From: Paenibacillus pectinilyticus
GTDB lineage: Bacteria > Bacillota > Bacilli > Paenibacillales > NBRC-103111
Length of the DNA stretch: 64,000 bases
Direction: 5' to 3'
Assembly (NCBI RefSeq): GCF_001700435.1
Contig: NZ_LYPC01000022.1
Location: 352,087 to 416,086, forward strand
A model generated the notes under the pieces. The model had not been told where the DNA came from. It worked only from the letters and a program-made list of their open reading frames with translations, and did no database searches. This document shows, one piece after another, positions 9,101 through 17,020 of this stretch. The first letter of the stretch is position 1, and each line of letters starts with the position of its first letter. The position numbers and the translations under genes were made by a program.

Positions 9101-9721
9101 CCCTGTGTTTGTCTCGTTCCCGATCTGCACCATTTCTGGCATGGCTCCTACATCAGTTAAGCCTTGGATCACATCAGAGGTATAGTCATATAACGCTTGC
9201 CCAAGCTGAGTCGTGTTAAGCCCTACCCAAGCTGCAGGCTTCGTTTGCTTCGAGGGATCAGCCCAGAAATCACTATAGTGGAAATCAAGCAGCACTTTAA
9301 GTCCAAGATCATGTGCTCTCTTGGCAATTTCGATCGTTCTTGCCTTATCGTTATTCCCTCCGCCTAATCCGATGTTATTAGCATCCACAGGATTGTTCCA
9401 TACGCGAAGTCTGACCCAATTCACGCCATGATCCTTTAGAATTTGGAGCGCATCCTTCTCCATGTTCCCGTCGTAAAATTTGCCCCCGCTGACTTCGATC
9501 TGTTTCAACATCGACACATCAGCGCCCTTAATAAAATCGGAAGCCAATCCTGGGATCGGGTTGATGTGAATATCGTCGGTTGTCGTTGACACCGTTGCTG
9601 ATACCGCTGAAACGACCGGTAATGTCGCTGGTAATATACCAGTGGTCAATATCCCTGCCATGGCAATGGCTAAGCTTTGTCTCCCCATTTGAGCCTGTTT
9701 CTTTTTTCTCATTGTCTCCAT
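6104..9721 (-). CDS. SLH-anchored GH53 endo-beta-1,4-galactanase with cohesin-like domain
   Basis: Cell-surface enzyme, 1205 residues, that cleaves beta-1,4-galactan side chains of pectin. Order: signal peptide (1-45); GH53 catalytic barrel (about 60-420) with acid/base Glu203 in QIGNETNTG and nucleophile Glu315 in LVAENAYAY; Big_4 Ig-like module (about 430-505); carbohydrate-binding domain (about 506-665) homologous to the downstream protein; cohesin-like beta sandwich (about 668-795); a linker region; three S-layer homology repeats (about 1025-1205) for wall attachment. The ATG at 9721 follows GAGAGG by five bases; a second ATG three codons on has a poorer site. It has its own upstream region with a cre-like site and a 28-bp motif shared with the importer operon. 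Confidence 0.9.
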   Translation of the reverse strand: METMRKKKQAQMGRQSLAIAMAGILTTGILPATLPVVSAVSATVSTTTDDIHINPIPGLASDFIKGADVSMLKQIEVSGGKFYDGNMEKDALQILKDHGVNWVRLRVWNNPVDANNIGLGGGNNDKARTIEIAKRAHDLGLKVLLDFHYSDFWADPSKQTKPAAWVGLNTTQLGQALYDYTSDVIQGLTDVGAMPEMVQIGNETNTGMVWPDGQTTGSGGYEGWANLIKKGVQAVRDNDPNNANPLLRTKIMIHLADGGNNELFRRDFDQLTSRQVDYDVIGFSYYPYWHGPLADLKQNMIDISQRYGKEVLVAENAYAYTLNDGDNFSNNFGPGQEQLGGYKATVQGQAQEVHDVMNAVSQVPNGKGLGVFYWEPDWIPVKGAEWSSKEGEGNGWENQAMFDFTGHALPSLDVFNRVSAAQGGAPFVAKATIIHPEQINVTVGGTLLLPSKVQVEFTDDSVRDLPVTWDAVAPEALQHPGTIQLQGTVTGIPLRAAGTITVQGSTNLVSNPGFESGDNANWTITGDSSVVKVVADSANAHGSTYALHYSLPQAMPFSATQTITGLANGSYTLKAWSHGGGGESSMKLFAKDYGGEEVSEDIVNAGWLVWQHPILMNIEVSNNTAVEGEAPNGTATIGVKADGNAGNWGNIDDFEFYTDRSAETLTAPSRVSRGSTFNANVGNGGLVDTIYAEDLVIHYDSNAFEFVSAQSASPTVQVLTTDSHTAGAVRLILGHQGGKSLNTNSVTLTLRAKSSTSQTEGIISVASAQWGTAPAGGVLTPAALGSATVSLYTEDTSTPSTGTGSITNKPEASIELNSDGKASLQQTPILTNGKTAVAAVTSDIWKKMMDTAKPDANGTKKLSLILSKVEGATSYEQQLPREALTGDHQQVEVVTPQGTVTLPANMLSPAVGDGSEPISLTIGNVDLSQIPAALQAKIGSKPVLDLKLKAGNEVIPWHNAASPVTISIPYQPTADELQNPDHIVIWYIDENGQAVAVPNAKYDAATHSVVFTTTHFSTYAVAYVSTTFGDLIGFDWAKQAVEALASKGVTTGTSADSFSPALNVSRADYLVMLVKALGLTANAGPRFQDVAASDYYDEAVGIAKALGLAEGVDAQHFDPKAPISREDLMVLTARALQLSHRLNGNGETSNLNTFAEQSDIAAYAKASISALLQAGLVQGNGYGLAPKAHTTRAEAAVILYRLLHF

Positions 9722-9743
9722 TCATTCCTCTCTCACTACGTTT

Positions 9744-9757
9744 TGTAAACGCTTCCC
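9744..9757 (-). promoter_or_regulatory. Candidate CcpA cre site upstream of the galactanase
   Basis: TGTAAACGCTTCCC matches the cre consensus TGWAARCGYTWWCA at 12 of 14 positions and lies 23 bases before the start codon, where binding would block transcription. It fits glucose repression of galactan degradation. Two mismatches at the 3' end leave some doubt. Confidence 0.5.
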
Positions 9758-9797
9758 GAATCGTTCATCTCCATCTTACCAACATGAAATCCAGAGA

Positions 9798-9825
9798 ATA
9801 ACCCGCAAAAATATCGATTACCTGT
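9798..9825 (-). promoter_or_regulatory. Copy 1 of a 28-bp motif shared with the importer operon
   Basis: The block reads ATAACCCG then AAAATATCGATTACCTGT on the plus strand and differs at only three of 28 positions from 13466-13493. It ends 77 bases from the galactanase start codon; the other copy ends 73 bases from the first permease start. Same orientation and same distance suggest a binding site for the adjacent YesN-type regulator. Confidence 0.65.
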
Positions 9826-9873
9826 TCAATTTATAGATGGAAATATTGCAGTTCCATCAACCTTTCTCAAACA

Positions 9874-9906
9874 ACAAAAAACCGCCTCCTGCAAGCAGGA
9901 AGCGGT
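9874..9906 (-). terminator. Terminator after the substrate-binding protein gene
   Basis: On the minus strand ACCGCTTCCTGC pairs with GCAGGAGGCGGT and is followed by TTTTTTG, about ten bases after the stop. It separates the importer operon from the galactanase. Confidence 0.9.
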
Positions 9907-9916
9907 CCCTTACAAT

Positions 9917-11482
9917 TTATTTTTTAGAAATAATCGGATCTGCTTGGCTTTGCATTTCCGCCACGATTTTATCAATTCCTGCTTGTTTCAACTTGTCTTT
10001 GAATGTTTGCAAACCATGTGCAGCATCGCTTGGTTCAACTAATCCATAGAATAATGGTTTACCATACGTATCCATCACATTGCTAACTGCAGCAACTTCG
10101 TTCTTCACTTTCGTATCATCGAAAGTAAATGTCTCAAGCGGGTGATTCACAGTTACATTTTTCTTCCAGTCTTCTGTGAATTTCGTTGTTTCAGTCGCTA
10201 CAGTAGAATCTAGACGCTCATGCAAGGAGTTCCAGCCCCATGGATCTGTACCGGATGGCGGGAAATCGGCTGATGCAGGCAGCGGTTTGAATTGATCTGT
10301 GCCAACTGGCTCATAATGCTTACCTTTGATCCCATAGTTCGTCAAATCGTGAATTTCTGGATCATAGCGAAGAAGATCAATGGCCATCAGAGCGCGCTCA
10401 GCGTTCTTGGAACCAGCGTGAATGGACATTCCGTTGTTAATGAACGGATTGGACAGACGTTTCTTATCAGCACTTAGATCGTACAGCTCTACTTTCCAAT
10501 CTGGATGCGTCGTTTGCATTTCGGATTTCGTACGCAGGAGTGTACCCAGGTTCCACTCAACAGATGCTAATTTACCATCTTTGAAAGCTTGTGTTTTATC
10601 TACTTTGTTGGCAATCGCGTCACGTGACCAAGCGCCAACTTTTTGTGTATCGAACATTTTCTTAGCAAACGTTGCGAATTCTGGTGTATCGACATAGCTG
10701 AATAGTTTACCTGATGCTTCTGTTACTTTGTAAACGATAGGTAATTGAGGTACTACGAAGTTCCACTCGTTCGGTTGTACCAATTCAACGGCATTAAATT
10801 CACTTACACCAATGCTTGGTTTGAAATCTTTTTCTTTTTCAGCGATCGTTTTAAGATAATTCACGTAGTCATCATACGTTTTCAACTCAGGCAGGTTGTA
10901 CTTCTGGCGAAGATCGCCACGAATACCAATCATATGATAGCTGTATTCAAAATTGTTTTGCGGAATCATATAAATGTTGCCATTGATTTTCGCTTGTTCC
11001 CAAGCAACTTTCGGCTCTTCAGCCCATGTTTTTGGCGCGAATTTCTTAATCATATCCTCAGTCAAAGGCATGAAACCGTTCTTCGTAGCTTGTTGTGCAT
11101 AGTAAGACCAAGTTGCAGAGAAAACAAGATCGAAATCTTCATTAGCAGCAAACATCAACGGATACTTCTGTTGGTACTCGCCCCAATCTAAGAAGCTAAC
11201 GTCTAGCGTCGCATTAATTTTTTGCTTCATTAATTTATTAACTTCCCCATAAACCTCGTCAAAACCTTTCGGTTTAGAACCTAACAACACCGTTTTGAGC
11301 TTCACTTCTTTGCTTGTATCAATGCCTGTGCTCGGCGTTGCCGTAGCGGAAGCGCTTGCTTTTGGTACTACAGAAGCACTTGGAGAAGGTGTTGCCTCTT
11401 TGGAGCTGCAAGCCGATAATACCGTACCCATGACAAATAATGATGCCAGACTGATTGTGGCTATTTTCTTCGAGTGTGCCAT
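9917..11482 (-). CDS. ABC importer substrate-binding lipoprotein (LplA type)
   Basis: Extracellular sugar receptor of a CUT1-like importer, 521 residues. The signal peptide ends in lipobox LSAC with Cys25, followed by a Ser/Ala/Pro/Thr-rich linker (about 30-53) that holds the receptor off the membrane, then a large two-lobe family 1 solute-binding fold. Size and partners match the LplA/YtcQ group that feeds oligosaccharides to LplB/LplC-type permeases. No ATPase is encoded here, as is usual for these systems, which borrow a shared MsmX-like ATPase. GGGGAG precedes the ATG by six bases. Given the galactanase downstream, beta-1,4-galacto-oligosaccharides are the likely ligand (inference from context). 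Confidence 0.9.
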   Translation of the reverse strand: MAHSKKIATISLASLFVMGTVLSACSSKEATPSPSASVVPKASASATATPSTGIDTSKEVKLKTVLLGSKPKGFDEVYGEVNKLMKQKINATLDVSFLDWGEYQQKYPLMFAANEDFDLVFSATWSYYAQQATKNGFMPLTEDMIKKFAPKTWAEEPKVAWEQAKINGNIYMIPQNNFEYSYHMIGIRGDLRQKYNLPELKTYDDYVNYLKTIAEKEKDFKPSIGVSEFNAVELVQPNEWNFVVPQLPIVYKVTEASGKLFSYVDTPEFATFAKKMFDTQKVGAWSRDAIANKVDKTQAFKDGKLASVEWNLGTLLRTKSEMQTTHPDWKVELYDLSADKKRLSNPFINNGMSIHAGSKNAERALMAIDLLRYDPEIHDLTNYGIKGKHYEPVGTDQFKPLPASADFPPSGTDPWGWNSLHERLDSTVATETTKFTEDWKKNVTVNHPLETFTFDDTKVKNEVAAVSNVMDTYGKPLFYGLVEPSDAAHGLQTFKDKLKQAGIDKIVAEMQSQADPIISKK

Positions 11483-11548
11483 TTTATTCTCCCCTTACTA
11501 CATGATTGATAAATCAGATATGATAACCGGGAATTGGAATTCCCGGGG

Positions 11549-12448
11549 TTATCCTTTTACAGCTCCAACCGTTAAGCCTTGCACAAAATATCGCTGAACA
11601 AACGGATACAGGAAAATGATAGGTCCTGTGACAAGGATGGCGAGGGCCATCTTCAAGCTTTCACCAGGCAGGTCTGTCACCTGCATGCCAGTAATCGCCA
11701 TAACTTTGCGAATGCCTTCGAGATTACCTAACATTTTATATAATAAATATTGCAGGGTGTACAGTTTCTCATTCTGTACAAACAGCAACGAGTTAAACCA
11801 ATCGTTCCAATAATTCAAAGCGGTGAACAATCCAATTGTCGCAAGACCTGGCTTGGCCAGTGGTATAATCAACCGGATGAAGATCGTGAAATCCCCTGCG
11901 CCATCAATTTTGGCAGACTCGGTAATCGCGTCCGGGATGCTCCGTAAGAATGTTCGTAGAATAATAATATAGAACACATTCAGTAAAGGCGGGACAAGCA
12001 GCGACCAGAAGGTATTCTTCATGTGTAAATAGTTAACCATTAAGATATACCAGGGAACAAGTCCACCGTTAAACAGGGTTGTGAAGTAGAAGAAGAAGGA
12101 AAATCCACTTTTCCATTCAAAATCCTGCCGCTGCAGCACGTAGGCTGCCATTGCCGAGATGAACAAGCCGACTACAGTCCCTGTTACGGTTAACGTAATC
12201 GTTAGCAGATAGGAGCTGACGAATTGCTCCGGATGCTTGAGGGCAAAAGTGTACGCGTCCCACGAAAACTCCTTGGGCCATAATCGGAACCCATCACTTG
12301 TAATCGAAGATTCACTTGTTAATGAACCGCTGATAATCAGTAAGAACGGGATTAAGCAAGCCAAACATATCACTGCTATAAAGACATAGCCAATCGTATC
12401 GAGCAGGCGTTGATCGATTTGACTCTTTTTCACACTCGTTGTACTCAT
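11549..12448 (-). CDS. ABC importer permease (LplC/YtcP type)
   Basis: Inner-membrane permease, about 299 residues and six transmembrane segments, with the EAA loop ESAKIDGAGDFTIFIRLIIPLAKPGLATI that contacts the ATPase. It pairs with the permease encoded upstream. The ATG at 12448 has GAGGTGAT four bases before it; a TTG at 12463 lies upstream of that site and is unlikely. The C-terminus RYFVQGLTVGAVKG is typical of the family. It sits between the first permease and the receptor gene and is surely co-transcribed with them. Confidence 0.92.
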   Translation of the reverse strand: MSTTSVKKSQIDQRLLDTIGYVFIAVICLACLIPFLLIISGSLTSESSITSDGFRLWPKEFSWDAYTFALKHPEQFVSSYLLTITLTVTGTVVGLFISAMAAYVLQRQDFEWKSGFSFFFYFTTLFNGGLVPWYILMVNYLHMKNTFWSLLVPPLLNVFYIIILRTFLRSIPDAITESAKIDGAGDFTIFIRLIIPLAKPGLATIGLFTALNYWNDWFNSLLFVQNEKLYTLQYLLYKMLGNLEGIRKVMAITGMQVTDLPGESLKMALAILVTGPIIFLYPFVQRYFVQGLTVGAVKG

Positions 12449-12475
12449 AAGATCACCTCGCAAATTGCTGTAAGT

Positions 12476-13393
12476 TTAGAATAAGGCATTATCTTTATCG
12501 GATTTACGTACTAAGAAGTTCGTCAGCATAATGGTTACAAAACATAGAATCGATTGGTAGAATCCAATTGCGGATGACATCCCGATTTCATTATTGACCA
12601 AGAGTGAACGATACACGTACGTGTCGATGACATCTGTTGTTTCATACAGCAGACCGTTGTTCCCCACCAGCTGGTAAAAGAGTCCGAAGTCTCCGCGGAA
12701 AATACCTCCGATCGCTAACAGGACGAGAATCGTAATCGTTGGCCGCAGTGACGGCAGTGTGATGTAGCGAATGCGTTGGAACACGTTAGCTCCGTCGATT
12801 TCAGCAGCCTCATATGTCTCACGATCAATGCTTAGAATGGATGCCATATAGAAGACTGCCCCATACCCTACCGCTTTCCAAGCTGAGAAGAACACGAGAA
12901 TGTATTTCCAATAGGTGGTTGTTGTATAAATATCTAATTCTGGGATGTGCAAGGCTCGCAGCAGCGTATTCACTGTACCATGTTCGTAGTTAAACAAATT
13001 GTAAGCAACTGCACCAACTACAACCCATGATAAGAAGTAGGGTAAAAACATAATCGTCTGCGCTGTTTTGCGGAACAGTTTGGAACCGATCTCCGCCATG
13101 AAGATGGCCACGATAATTTGTAAGCCGTTATTGATGAGAATGAATGCTGCATTATACAGTAAGGTGTTCCGTGTAACTCGGAAGGCATCCCCTGTCATGA
13201 AGAAGAATTTGAAATTATCGAATCCTACCCAAGGTGAACCTAATATGCCTAAATCGTAACGATACTGCTTGAACGCAAGCACGATGCCTGCCATCGGTAC
13301 ATAGCTGAAAAGTAAAAAGTATAACACCGCTGGCGCAATCATGAATAACAGTGTTTTCTTGGATCTTAACCGATACAGGAGTCCTGTTCTCAT
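12476..13393 (-). CDS. ABC importer permease (LplB type)
   Basis: First gene of the importer operon, about 305 residues, six transmembrane segments. It opens with the RLRSKKTLLFMIAPAVLYFLLFSYVPM segment typical of LplB/YtcP partners and carries the EAA loop YEAAEIDGANVFQRIRYITLPSLRPTI. I prefer the ATG at 13393, six bases after GGGGGAAAGG; an upstream ATG at 13411 lacks a ribosome binding site. The 28-bp motif at 13466-13493 and the divergent regulator genes lie upstream. Confidence 0.9.
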   Translation of the reverse strand: MRTGLLYRLRSKKTLLFMIAPAVLYFLLFSYVPMAGIVLAFKQYRYDLGILGSPWVGFDNFKFFFMTGDAFRVTRNTLLYNAAFILINNGLQIIVAIFMAEIGSKLFRKTAQTIMFLPYFLSWVVVGAVAYNLFNYEHGTVNTLLRALHIPELDIYTTTTYWKYILVFFSAWKAVGYGAVFYMASILSIDRETYEAAEIDGANVFQRIRYITLPSLRPTITILVLLAIGGIFRGDFGLFYQLVGNNGLLYETTDVIDTYVYRSLLVNNEIGMSSAIGFYQSILCFVTIMLTNFLVRKSDKDNALF

Positions 13394-13465
13394 TTCTATC
13401 CTTTCCCCCATCCGCTTCTAGTTGTCTCTCTCCTGTATATAAATTAACAGGTTCGAAGAGGCCTG

Positions 13466-13493
13466 ATAACCCGACAAAATATCGATTGCCTGT
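13466..13493 (-). promoter_or_regulatory. Copy 2 of the shared 28-bp motif, upstream of the importer operon
   Basis: It matches 9798-9825 at 25 of 28 positions, including the run AAAATATCGATT. It lies in the divergent region between the permease genes and the YesN-type regulator, so it may also affect the regulator's own promoter. Confidence 0.65.
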
Positions 13494-13579
13494 AAGTTTT
13501 GCAGATAGCCCCTCTAGCTAGTGGTATTGCATGAAAATATGAGATAATCTATAGCTACATCTAAGGGGGGGTGCCTGCC

Positions 13580-15154
13580 ATGAAACTTCTATTTATAGAA
13601 GATGAGAAATTCACACGAGAAGGCGTACTCAAATCCGTCAGTTGGGACCGTCTAGGCATTACTGAGCTCCGGGAAGCCGTAGATGGTCTAGACGCAGTTG
13701 CCATCGCAGAGCAGTTCAAGCCGGACATCGTACTCACCGATATCCGCATGCCGCGGATGGATGGCATTGAGCTTGCCTTTCACCTTCGTCGCAAGTATCC
13801 GCAATGTAAGATCGTTTTTATGAGCGGCTATGCCGATAAAGAATACTTGAAAGCCGCAATTACTTTGAAAGCGGTTAGTTATGTAGAGAAACCGATTGAC
13901 GTTGAAGAATTGGAAGAAGCTTTACAGGGGGCAATTGACATTGTCCTAGAAGAGCAACGACATGTGGCCAATGATACGGTAGCCAAAGAAAACAAGAGCT
14001 ATATGAAGCAAGAAGCCGCCTTGCAGTTAATTCGCGGGGGTTATGATGAGGATATGCTCCGCAATCGTCTGGTTGCCGCAGATTTTACAGCCGTTATGCA
14101 AGCGCCTGCAGCTACAGCCATCATTAAACTCATTTCCCCGGTGCCTCAGAAAGAGACGCTAGGGAAAATCTTGAACGAAGCGATTCATTCTAGTGAACAG
14201 CCTTATCTCTATGCTTGGAAAGATGATCACCACGCGATTGTTCACTTCTTTTCCGAGGCCCGCGACGGATTGGAGAACAGTCAGGTTCAACATCTCTGTT
14301 ATGAACTTGCCTCAGTTTTGAAGCGGGAGCACACGTTATTCTCCATCGCTGCAGGCAAAATCGTTCCTAATGCTTATAAATTACAAGACTCCTATACCAT
14401 CGCGGTGCTTCGACTTCAGGAGGCATTCTTCCATAAGCCCTGCTCACTGATTCTCCAAGACAACTATGGGAGCGACGCGCAATCTCAGCATTATTTGGCG
14501 CAGCCTGAACACATGATTCGTATCGGGGTATCGCTTGCGGAAGAAAACTTCACGGATGTGGAGAAGATGATTTCGAAGGTAACGTCCGACATTCGCCTGC
14601 ATCCAGGCACGTTAATCGTGAGTGTTAAGGAGCTTTACTATCGATTCATCCTTGAAATGGATAAGTTCGCGCAAGGTCGGAACATCACCCTCTTTGATAC
14701 CTCGGAGGAAAATGATGTAGCATGGAAATTAATTTTGGAATGTCATTATTTAGATGAGATTGAGCGCGTAACCTTGCTTAAATTGGAGGAATTAAAGAGG
14801 TCTGTGAAAGAGCGTTCCAGCGGTGGCATGTCCTCCACAAGCTCTCGAATCATGCGCTTTATTCACCTTCATTTTGCGGACGATGATTTATCGGTACAGG
14901 ATGTGAGCGATCATATGCAAATGACGGCTTCTCATCTCATTTCCATTTTCAAGGAAGCAACAGGGAAAACCATTAAGCAATACGTCACCGAATACCGGAT
15001 GGAAAAAGCGAAGGATTTGCTGCGCAATAACCGGCTGAAAGTGCTCGATGTGGCTTCGCAAGTCGGGTTTAAGGACGGGGAGCATTTCGCCAAAATTTTC
15101 CGCAAATCTACCGGCATGACCCCCTCTGAGTATCGGGAGCGTTGTCAATTATGA
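13580..15154 (+). CDS. YesN-type response regulator with AraC DNA-binding domain
   Basis: Cytoplasmic transcription factor, 524 residues. An N-terminal receiver domain has phospho-acceptor Asp54 in VLTDIRMPRMDG and Lys104 in VEKP; a long middle region links to a C-terminal AraC/XylS double helix-turn-helix (about 425-524) ending in the signature VASQVGFKDGEHFAKIFRKSTGMTPSEYR. It is phosphorylated by the kinase encoded next to it and probably activates the divergent importer and the galactanase. The ATG at 13580 follows a G-rich site; a GTG at 13571 would lie right behind that site. Its stop overlaps the kinase start as ATGA. Confidence 0.93.
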   Translation: MKLLFIEDEKFTREGVLKSVSWDRLGITELREAVDGLDAVAIAEQFKPDIVLTDIRMPRMDGIELAFHLRRKYPQCKIVFMSGYADKEYLKAAITLKAVSYVEKPIDVEELEEALQGAIDIVLEEQRHVANDTVAKENKSYMKQEAALQLIRGGYDEDMLRNRLVAADFTAVMQAPAATAIIKLISPVPQKETLGKILNEAIHSSEQPYLYAWKDDHHAIVHFFSEARDGLENSQVQHLCYELASVLKREHTLFSIAAGKIVPNAYKLQDSYTIAVLRLQEAFFHKPCSLILQDNYGSDAQSQHYLAQPEHMIRIGVSLAEENFTDVEKMISKVTSDIRLHPGTLIVSVKELYYRFILEMDKFAQGRNITLFDTSEENDVAWKLILECHYLDEIERVTLLKLEELKRSVKERSSGGMSSTSSRIMRFIHLHFADDDLSVQDVSDHMQMTASHLISIFKEATGKTIKQYVTEYRMEKAKDLLRNNRLKVLDVASQVGFKDGEHFAKIFRKSTGMTPSEYRERCQL

Positions 15155-16932
15155 TCTTCTCATTTATTCAAATGCTGCGCAAATGGCTGTACAACACCAA
15201 GCTGCGACACAAAATCATGTACACCTACTTGATGCTAATCATGCTGCCACTAGGTTTCTATCAGTTCATTGCTTCCGAGAAAATGTCCGATATTATTATC
15301 AATCATGTTACTTATTCAGCCAAACAAGGCTTCGACCAGACGTATTCCTTTCTCAATTATCGTGTACAGCGAATCGCCGAAACGACGAATATTCTGGTTT
15401 CCAACACCACGATTTCCGACTTGCTGATGGATAAAAATGTAACCAGCGATATCAACCGTGAACTCCAAGAATATAAGAATCTCAAAATACTGCTACGCTC
15501 TATGCAGGATAGCTTGGATATTTCGCGCGTTATTCTCTATGTACCGAGTGCCTTTATTTTTTCAAATGAGACCGAGAATTTCTTACCTCTTGGTGAAACC
15601 AAGGACAGTCCCTGCTTCAATCGCTTAGATGAATCGCATGCCAAATATTTGTGGTGCTCCGCGCCAGAGCTAGGCAAGAATGCCTCTCATGATGACACTT
15701 CTCTCTACGTGGTTCGAAGTATTCTGGATCCGAACAACTACGCTAATCCAATCGGTCAATTACGCGTGGATGTGCAGGCGGAAACGATTCGTACCATGCT
15801 GCGCAAAGCCAATGTAGTCCGCAATAGCACGACCTATCTGGTTGATCAAAATCATGAAGTCGTCCTAGCTTCGGATCCAGTAGCCTTGAATACTGTGGAC
15901 TTACCTGAGGCAGCAGATGATGCGGTTTCTACCACATGGCAAACGAAAAATAATTACTACTTATACCAGAAATTACCATCTAACTGGGGCATGGTTACGG
16001 TTATCCCCCTCCACGAGGTTGTCGAACAAAGTCATCAATTACGGAACGATTTACTATTTATATTGCTCATCGTAACGGTTATCGCTTACTTGTTAGCGTA
16101 CCTCTTCTCGTTTTCTGTCACTCGTCGCGTCACCCAATTGACGAGTCGTCTACGGGACGTGCAGAACGGCAATCTCATTGCCCTCGCCCAAACACAGGGC
16201 CGTGATGAAATTGGCGAGCTTATTCAAACTTATAACTACATGATTGAGCAGATTAGCTCGATGAATAAGGAGCACTATCGACTCGGTCAAGAGGTCAAGA
16301 ATGCGGAACTCAAGGCGCTGCAATCGCAGATTAATCCTCATTTTCTCTATAATACGTTGGATCTCATTAACTGGATGGCGGACAGCGGCTTGAACACCGA
16401 CATCAAGAAAGTCGTCAAAGCATTGGCTCGTTTCTACAAAGTCAGCCTCAGCAGCGGTAAAGATGTGATCACCCTGCGTGAAGAGCTGCAGCATGTCTCC
16501 TTCTACGTGCAAATTCAGAATATTCGTTTTGAAAATAAGATTGATTTTCAGATTGACGTGCCAGAAGAACTTCTCGCTCATCCGATCCCAAAAATCACTC
16601 TCCAACCCTTAGTAGAGAATGCGATTCTCCACGGTATCTTAGGACGAACCCAGCGTGAAGGCAGCATCTTCATTCGTGCGTATCTTGAGGAGGATATGGT
16701 TCATTTGATCATTAAAGATGACGGTGTAGGCATGAGCCAATCACTTATCGAGGATATGATGGCGGGCATTAGCCGAAGTCGCCTAGGTGGCAGCAGTTTC
16801 GGTGTCAAAAACGTAGGCGAACGCATTCGCCATTATTTCGGAGAGCCTGCGAAGCTTATGTACCGGAGTGTTGTGGGTGTGGGGACGGAAGTTGAGATTA
16901 CGTTTCCGTTGACGGAGGAAGATGAGCTTTGA
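15151..16932 (+). CDS. YesM-type sensor histidine kinase
   Basis: Membrane sensor kinase, 593 residues: transmembrane segment near 23-42, a large extracellular sensor domain (about 45-285, Cache-like), a second membrane segment (about 297-318), HAMP domain, then the His_kinase domain with His397 in SQINPHFLYNTLD and an ATPase domain with NAILHG and DDGVGM. The start overlaps the regulator stop by four bases (ATGA), showing translational coupling; a TTG nine bases earlier is less likely. The ligand is probably a galactan breakdown product or the loaded receptor, judging only from the neighbours. Confidence 0.93.
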   Translation: MIFSFIQMLRKWLYNTKLRHKIMYTYLMLIMLPLGFYQFIASEKMSDIIINHVTYSAKQGFDQTYSFLNYRVQRIAETTNILVSNTTISDLLMDKNVTSDINRELQEYKNLKILLRSMQDSLDISRVILYVPSAFIFSNETENFLPLGETKDSPCFNRLDESHAKYLWCSAPELGKNASHDDTSLYVVRSILDPNNYANPIGQLRVDVQAETIRTMLRKANVVRNSTTYLVDQNHEVVLASDPVALNTVDLPEAADDAVSTTWQTKNNYYLYQKLPSNWGMVTVIPLHEVVEQSHQLRNDLLFILLIVTVIAYLLAYLFSFSVTRRVTQLTSRLRDVQNGNLIALAQTQGRDEIGELIQTYNYMIEQISSMNKEHYRLGQEVKNAELKALQSQINPHFLYNTLDLINWMADSGLNTDIKKVVKALARFYKVSLSSGKDVITLREELQHVSFYVQIQNIRFENKIDFQIDVPEELLAHPIPKITLQPLVENAILHGILGRTQREGSIFIRAYLEEDMVHLIIKDDGVGMSQSLIEDMMAGISRSRLGGSSFGVKNVGERIRHYFGEPAKLMYRSVVGVGTEVEITFPLTEEDEL

Positions 16933-16944
16933 GTCATTAAACAA

Positions 16945-16980
16945 AGAGGGATCGCCTAGTGCGAACCCTCTTTTATTTTT
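16945..16980 (+). terminator. Terminator after the yesNM-type operon
   Basis: AGAGGG pairs with CCCTCT across a 15-base loop and is followed by TTTATTTTT. Confidence 0.75.
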
Positions 16981-17020
16981 GTAGGTGATGTTTACTTGAC
17001 AACACGTTTCGCTGACCCAA

